Part shown: positions 54,037 to 57,781 of the stretch, one piece after another
Position numbering within the stretch: the stretch's first letter is position 1
Layout: the number at the start of each line of letters is the position of its first letter
NCBI GenBank assembly: GCA_902778115.1
Contig: CACYWG010000011.1
Location: forward strand, 1-57,781
From: Oscillospiraceae bacterium
GTDB lineage: Bacteria > Bacillota > Clostridia > Oscillospirales > Oscillospiraceae
Reading direction: 5' to 3'
Length of the DNA: 57,781 nt
Translations under genes and position numbers: made by a program
Notes under the pieces: generated by a model
What the model was told of the DNA's origin: nothing
What the model saw: the letters and a program-made list of their open reading frames with translations, nothing else
Databases searched by the model: none

Positions 54037-54785
54037 GTCAGATCCAGGCCCACCGGGCAGTGGTCGGAGCCCATGACCTCGGGGAGGATATAGGCGTCCC
54101 TGATCTGCTCGCGCAGCCGGTCGGAGACGACAAAGTAGTCGATGCGCCAGCCGACGTTTCGCTCCCGCGCGGCGGCGCGATAGCTCCACCAGGAGTAGGC
54201 GTCGGTCCGGTCGGGATAGAGATAACGGAAGGAATCGGTGAAGCCCGCCTCCAGCAGCTCGGTGAATTTGCCGCGCTCCTCATAGGAAAAGCCGGGGTTG
54301 CCGATGTTCTGCTTGGGGTTTTTCAGGTCGATCTCCTCGTGCGCCACGTTCATGTCGCCGCAGACGATCACGGGCTTTTGCCTGTCCAGCTCCTGCAGAT
54401 AGGCACGGAAATCGTCCTCCCACTGCATCCGGTAGTCCAGGCGCCGCAGCTCGTCCTGCGCGTTCGGCGTGTAGACGCAGACAAGGAAGAAGTCCTCGTA
54501 TTCGAGCGTCACGGCGCGGCCCTCGGTGTCGTGCTCGGGCATGCCGAGGTTATAGCGCACGGAGAGGGGATGGTGCTTCGTGAAGATCACGGTGCCGGAG
54601 TAGCCTTTTTTTTCGGCATAGCTCCAGTAGCTCTCGTAGCCCGGAAAATCCAGCTCGATCTGCCCGGCCTGGAGCTTGGTCTCCTGCAGGCACACGAAGT
54701 CCGCGTTCAGGTTCCAGAAAATATCCTCAAAGCCCTTTTTCATCACGGCGCGCAGGCCGTTGACGTTCCAGGAAATGAATCTCAT
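54030..54785 (-). CDS. xth: Exodeoxyribonuclease III (AP endonuclease)
   Basis: A 251-residue DNA-repair enzyme of the ExoIII/ExoA family that cuts at abasic sites and degrades 3' ends. EEP-fold motifs are [14 protein letters not shown] at the start, [39 protein letters not shown] and SDHCPVGL at the end. It is cytoplasmic, unlike the membrane-anchored EEP protein at 40027-41112. It lies between the GNAT gene and dus and overlaps dus by 7 bp. Confidence 0.96.
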   Translation of the reverse strand: MRFISWNVNGLRAVMKKGFEDIFWNLNADFVCLQETKLQAGQIELDFPGYESYWSYAEKKGYSGTVIFTKHHPLSVRYNLGMPEHDTEGRAVTLEYEDFFLVCVYTPNAQDELRRLDYRMQWEDDFRAYLQELDRQKPVIVCGDMNVAHEEIDLKNPKQNIGNPGFSYEERGKFTELLEAGFTDSFRYLYPDRTDAYSWWSYRAAARERNVGWRIDYFVVSDRLREQIRDAYILPEVMGSDHCPVGLDLTW

Positions 54786-54794
54786 AGATGCACC

Positions 54795-55241
54795 TCACAG
54801 TTCGAATCGGTAAATGCAGGCATGGGTATAGCCACGGTCGCGCCGCATGTCGTTGTCCTCCGGCAGCTCCGCGATCTCCAGCAGCTGCCCGCCGAGCCGC
54901 TCGCAGGTGCGGCGGGAGGGAATATTGTCCGGGTTGCAGGTGATGATCACATAGCCCAGACCGTGCCGGTTCGCCAGATCGAACAGCAGGCGGCAGGCTT
55001 TTTCGGCGTAATGATGTCCGCGGTAGTCCGGGAAGACGGTGTAGCCGATGTTGCCGCCGAAATACAGCTTCCGGCTGTGGCCGATGCGCAGATCACAGCG
55101 GCCGACCCGCGTCCCGTCCGGAAGGCAGATGTTGAAATGATAGGCGGGCACAAAGTCCCGAACAGGATCGGAGGGAGCGGCGCGCTCAAGAACAAGCCGC
55201 AGCTCGTCGCTGCGCAGAAAGGCGGTGTCGAGAAAGGTCAT
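54795..55241 (-). CDS. GNAT family N-acetyltransferase
   Basis: A 148-residue acetyltransferase. The acetyl-CoA-binding part is NIGYTVFPDYRGHHYAEKACRLL (core: FPDYRGHHYAEKACRLL), followed by GYVIITCNPDNIPSRRTCERLGGQL-type sequence (core: NPDNIPSRRTCERLG) in which an Asn and Arg pair marks the family's last helix. Substrate is unknown. Its ATG overlaps the trmB stop (ATGA). Confidence 0.87.
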   Translation of the reverse strand: MTFLDTAFLRSDELRLVLERAAPSDPVRDFVPAYHFNICLPDGTRVGRCDLRIGHSRKLYFGGNIGYTVFPDYRGHHYAEKACRLLFDLANRHGLGYVIITCNPDNIPSRRTCERLGGQLLEIAELPEDNDMRRDRGYTHACIYRFEL

Positions 55242-55984
55242 GCTTCTGCCTCGGCGTTGTCCCGCACGCTGCGCTCATAGCCGCGGGCGTCGGGCAGGGC
55301 GGCGTTGTGGATGCGCGGCACGGGACCGGCGGCGGTGGTTTTCGTCTCGGCGGTGCGCGTGGCGACAAGACGGTTGATCTTCAGCCCCTCGGCATAAAAC
55401 TTCGCCTCATAGTCGGTCATCACGCCGACGGGGCCCTTCGCGTGCAGGTCGTGCGTGAGCTCGCTGATCGCCCAGCCCTCGCGGGTGAACTGTTCTACCG
55501 ACCAGTCAAAGAGCGGGCCGTTGTCGGTTTTGAACCAGATCTGTCCGCCGAGCGGCAGCGCGTCAGCGTGCAGGCGCAGGAATCCCGGCGCGGTCAGGCG
55601 GAATTTGGCGTCCCGGCTTTTGGGCCAGGGATCGCAGAAGTTGATGTAGATGCGCTCTGCTTCACCCGGGGCGAAGAGCTCCGGCAGACGCGCAGCGTCA
55701 AAATCGAGGAAGCGGACGTTGTTAAGCCCTCGCTCCAGCGTGCGCTCCATGGCGATGATCATCGCGTCCGGCACCTTTTCGATGGCTACGAGCAGCGTGT
55801 CAGGCATGGCGGCGGCGGTGTCTGTGGTGAAGCGGCCCTTGCCGCAGCCGAGCTCCAGCTGCACATGCCGGAAAGCGGGGAAGCGCTGCAGCCACTGGCC
55901 GCGGTATTCCTCGGGGGTATCGATCAAAACGTCGGCGCATTTCTCCATTCTGGGGGAAAGATTGCGCCTTTTTCTCATTCTCAT
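55238..55984 (-). CDS. trmB: tRNA (guanine-N7-)-methyltransferase
   Basis: A 248-residue SAM-dependent enzyme that makes m7G46 in tRNA. The SAM loop is LELGCGKGRFT (about residues 42-52), followed by VAIEKVPDAM, and the tRNA/catalytic signature INFCDPWPKSRDAKFRL (about 115-131). The C-terminal tail (about residues 200-248) is longer than in many homologues and rich in A, T and R. The start at 55984 has AGGAG 12 bp upstream; an ATG two codons later is possible. It opens a six-gene minus-strand operon and has its own promoter. Confidence 0.95.
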   Translation of the reverse strand: MRMRKRRNLSPRMEKCADVLIDTPEEYRGQWLQRFPAFRHVQLELGCGKGRFTTDTAAAMPDTLLVAIEKVPDAMIIAMERTLERGLNNVRFLDFDAARLPELFAPGEAERIYINFCDPWPKSRDAKFRLTAPGFLRLHADALPLGGQIWFKTDNGPLFDWSVEQFTREGWAISELTHDLHAKGPVGVMTDYEAKFYAEGLKINRLVATRTAETKTTAAGPVPRIHNAALPDARGYERSVRDNAEAEA

Positions 55985-56006
55985 GGATTTTCACACTCCT
56001 GTCAAC

Positions 56007-56035
56007 AGAATATCACATTCGCCCGAAAACATCAA
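56007..56035 (-). promoter_or_regulatory. Promoter of the trmB operon
   Basis: Minus-strand TTGATG (56030-56035) and TATTCT (56007-56012), 17-bp spacing. Confidence 0.6.
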
Positions 56036-56043
56036 GAATCCTC

Positions 56044-56072
56044 TTGCGCGGCCAGGGCGGATGGGGTATAAT
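56044..56072 (+). promoter_or_regulatory. Promoter of the repeat leader and tRNA-Pro
   Basis: TTGCGC (56044-56049) and TATAAT (56067-56072), 17-bp spacing, about 200 bp before the tRNA. The interval holds two hairpin repeats and nothing else recognisable. Confidence 0.65.
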
Positions 56073-56085
56073 AGCACGGCAAAGC

Positions 56086-56147
56086 AGAAGGAGCGGATAT
56101 GGCGTTTTCGCCACGCATGGCGGAAACGGAATGGAGCGAGTTTCTTT
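56086..56147 (+). repeat. Hairpin repeat, copy 1
   Basis: A 62-bp unit that reads AGAAGGAGCGGATATG, then an 11-bp hairpin (56103-56113 with 56118-56128), then GGAATGGAGCGAGTTTCTT. Copy 2 lies 119 bp downstream. A 56-codon open frame (56099-56269, start ATG after AAGGAG, beginning MAFSPRMAETEW) spans both copies; I regard it as a possible but unproven peptide. Confidence 0.75.
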
Positions 56148-56204
56148 CCGTCCCCCAAACCGAAGCAGAGCCCAGCGAAGCGGGTCTGATTCGGAGAGGA
56201 AGAA

Positions 56205-56266
56205 GGAAGGAGCGAATATGCAGTTTTCACCACGCTTGGTGGAAACGGAATGAAGCGAGTTTCTTC
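56205..56266 (+). repeat. Hairpin repeat, copy 2
   Basis: Same unit as at 56086 with about 80-85% identity. The hairpin (56223-56232 with 56237-56246) is kept although its sequence differs: the G-C pair of copy 1 (56110/56121) is an A-T pair here (56229/56240), a compensatory change. Its ATG opens an 11-codon frame, MQFSPRLVETE. It ends 9 bp before the tRNA. Confidence 0.75.
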
Positions 56267-56275
56267 TGACGACGA

Positions 56276-56351
56276 CCGGGTGTAGCGCAGTTGGTAGCGC
56301 GGGTGGTTTGGGACCATCAGGTCGGGGGTTCAAGTCCCTTCACTCGGACCA
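56276..56351 (+). tRNA. tRNA-Pro (anticodon TGG)
   Basis: A 76-base tRNA with encoded CCA. Acceptor CCGGGTG pairs with CACTCGG (one G-T wobble), the D arm contains GCGC...GCGC, the anticodon stem is GGTGG/CCATC with loop TTTGGGA (anticodon TGG at 56309-56311), and the T arm has GTTCAAGT. It is followed by its own hairpin terminator and then by an integrase gene, so its 3' end is a probable attachment site. Confidence 0.96.
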
Positions 56352-56352
56352 T

Positions 56353-56395
56353 AAAGGGACTCTGATTATGATACGATCAGGGTCCCTTTTCTTCT
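56353..56395 (+). terminator. Terminator of tRNA-Pro
   Basis: A 14-bp stem (56353-56366 with 56376-56389, one T-G pair), 9-base loop, followed by TTTTCTTCTTT. A second small perfect hairpin TCTCGA-CAAA-TCGAGA lies at 56426-56441, next to the integrase stop codon. Confidence 0.88.
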
Positions 56396-57781
56396 TTCCA
56401 TATCGTGCGTTGTCTGATATAATTATCTCGACAAATCGAGATTTATCTATCCGAATCTCTGAAACCCATTGATTTTCCTGCATTTCCCGCAGGTCTGCTG
56501 CCATAAAAAGCTCCGTTTTCCCTTGTTTTTGCCCTTGTGGGTCCCAAAAGCTCCTGCACGTCCTTCGGCGCTGCCCCATTCGAGAGCAGGTTGCTGGTGA
56601 ACGTGTGTCGAAGCTGATGGAAATGGAAGCCCTCAAGCCCAGGAATCTTCTTTGAGGCTGTCCGGCAGGCGATGCCGACCGTACTGGACGATTCAAAGCA
56701 CCCGTCTGGGCGGAGACAAACGAAGTCAATCTCCTTGTAGTCCTCCGGTACTTCCTCTGACCTTTGCAGGCTGTACACCTCGTAGTAGCTACGGCCTTTT
56801 TCCTGTACGTGCTTGTAATAGTTCAGGCTGTAAAGTTCGCCGTACTTAAAGCGGTTTTTGTGCTGCTCGGTCTTCGCTGCCTTGAGGATCGCCGCCAGCG
56901 TGTCGCAGAAGTCCACCGTGCGGATTTTGCTCCGCTTGGTGGTGCCGACCTCTGTCTTGTGCCTCGCCCCGTTGTAGCGCATACTGCGCCGCACCGTGAT
57001 GGTCTGCTCCTTGAGGTCGATGTCCTGCCAGCTGAGGGCGCATACCTCGCCGATTCGGAGCCCGGTGTAGTAAGCGATCTGGATGGGCAGGCGCGCCGGG
57101 TTATCCTTCTTTTTCAGATAGTCCGTCAGAGCCTTGAACTGCTCGCAGGAGATCGTCGGGACGGTCAGCCCATCCTCGCTGTCCTCGTTGAACAGCTCAT
57201 AGCTTTCCTGCTTCTGCCTGATCTTGATATACTGCATCGGGTTGAAGGCCAGCAGCCGCTTGGGGAACACCGCAAACCGGAACGCTCCCTGCATCACCGC
57301 TGAGAACTGCCGCATATAGCCCTTGCTGATGGGCTTGACCTCCGTCCCGTCTGCATTTGTGCCTCCAAAGGACAGGAGATCGAAGAACGCCTGTAAATGC
57401 TCCGGGGTGACGGTTTTCAGCTTCCGGCTGCCGATGGGGAACTGCTTGATGCGTCCCACAGCGCCCTGATAGGCCATTACCGTACCGTTGGAGAGATTTC
57501 CGGGCTTGACTTCTTCCTCGATCCACATATCCAGCAGATCACCCACTGTGACGTTTTCGGACCTGGCAACGAACTTCTTTGCCTCATAGTCTTCCATCGC
57601 CTTGCGGAGCAGGGCTTCCGTCTCGGACTTGCTTTCCGTTCCGGCGAATTCCTTCTGCACCAGATTTCCGCTCTCGTTTTCCACGTAGAAGCGGTAGTAC
57701 CACTTTTTGCCTTTCTTTCTGACAGATCCTTTTGCCATAGATCGTGATTCTCCTTTCCGTATCCGTGGCAATCGGGTCTGT
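56390..57781. mobile_element. Edge of an integrated element at tRNA-Pro(TGG)
   Basis: An integrase gene directly downstream of a tRNA gene, reading toward it, is the standard left edge of a genomic island, prophage or ICE. The rest of the element would lie beyond base 57781. The opposite boundary, which would carry a direct repeat of the tRNA 3' end, is not in the window, so the type of element cannot be told. The damaged integrase suggests the element is a remnant or needs another recombinase. Confidence 0.6.
56443..57738 (-). pseudogene. Tyrosine recombinase (integrase), C-terminus lost
   Basis: A 431-residue site-specific recombinase of the phage/ICE integrase family, beside tRNA-Pro and pointing at it. 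An arm-type AP2-like N-terminus (MAKGSVRKKGKKWYYRFYV), a SAM-like core-binding domain (about 65-170) and a catalytic domain are present. The first catalytic Arg is in YYTGLRIGEVCAL and the HxxR motif is FHQLRH. After KDVQELLG, where integrases continue with HSxxxTTxxxYxH, the frame instead reads PTRAKTRENGAFYG and stops within 32 residues. The catalytic Tyr and second His are not found in any frame nearby, so a deletion near 56530-56540 is likely. The start at 57738 has AAGGAGA. Confidence 0.75.

Noticed and set aside
53035..54189. Longer N-terminus for the tRNA-dihydrouridine synthase up to 54189
   Set aside because: The extra 51 residues are Arg-rich and lie antisense-frame within xth; the ATG at 54036 matches the family start.
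56099..56269. A 56-codon open frame with ribosome site in the tRNA-Pro leader as a real gene
   Set aside because: It spans two copies of a structured repeat, changes frame between copies and lacks any recognisable family; kept only as a possibility in the repeat entries.

Overview
The window (57.8 kb, GC-rich coding DNA, short intergenic gaps) looks like the chromosome of an endospore-forming, Gram-positive anaerobe of the class Clostridia, most likely an Oscillospiraceae/Ruminococcaceae-type gut bacterium. Supporting signs are spmA/spmB, spoIIE, an AbrB/SpoVT-type regulator, ireB, rex, a CIRCE-controlled hsp20, a phenylalanine T-box, ECF-type vitamin uptake, and small intergenic hairpin repeats of a style I associate with that family. 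The assignment is inference; no rRNA is present.

Layout. 1-4.75 kb: end of rpoB and all of rpoC (+). 4.8-9.0 kb: a DUF2974 alpha/beta hydrolase (-), then an autoregulated-looking Fur/Zur repressor with a zinc/manganese ABC transporter (znuA-C-B type). 9.0-11.5 kb: YitT protein, spmB/spmA (-) and a divergent AbrB-type regulator. 11.5-13 kb: a cobalamin riboswitch on the minus strand controlling a DUF4430 (transcobalamin-like) anchored protein and an ECF S component, a probable B12 uptake pair. 13-19.7 kb: an envelope cluster: a zinc-ribbon/Ig-like membrane protein, a beta-lactamase-fold serine hydrolase, two NAGPA-type phosphodiester glycosidase proteins and an Lgt-like membrane protein. The last protein is a fusion of modules found separately in the first and second enzymes, and it has its own copy of their promoter. 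19.7-22.4 kb: two tandem CNNM/CBS/CorC paralogues (-).

22.5-26.2 kb: two CobW-type P-loop proteins (one with a long His/Asp/Cys metal-binding stretch, one fused to a DUF1980-like domain), a HAD phosphatase and a GT2 glycosyltransferase. 26.3-30.8 kb: T-box, pheS, an inverted repeat element, pheT with an extra OB-like segment, then ireB. 30.9-37.7 kb: a CotH/lamin-tail lipoprotein (-), a beta-CASP metallo-beta-lactamase RNase (+), a membrane pseudokinase with an extracytoplasmic C-type-lectin-like domain (+) and a degenerate SGNH protein (-). 37.8-46.5 kb: EF-G paralogue (-), membrane-anchored EEP nuclease/phosphatase, NifX-like and Mrp iron-sulfur proteins (-), polysaccharide deacetylase plus ogt (+), hsp20 (-), GNAT and tcdA (-).

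46.7-57.8 kb: spoIIE with a coupled small membrane protein (+), mnmE and rex (-), then a long minus-strand operon trmB-GNAT-xth-dus-ECF sigma-anti-sigma. Divergent from it lies a repeat-bearing leader followed by tRNA-Pro(TGG). A tyrosine recombinase lacking its catalytic tyrosine abuts the tRNA and marks the edge of an integrated element running off the right end.
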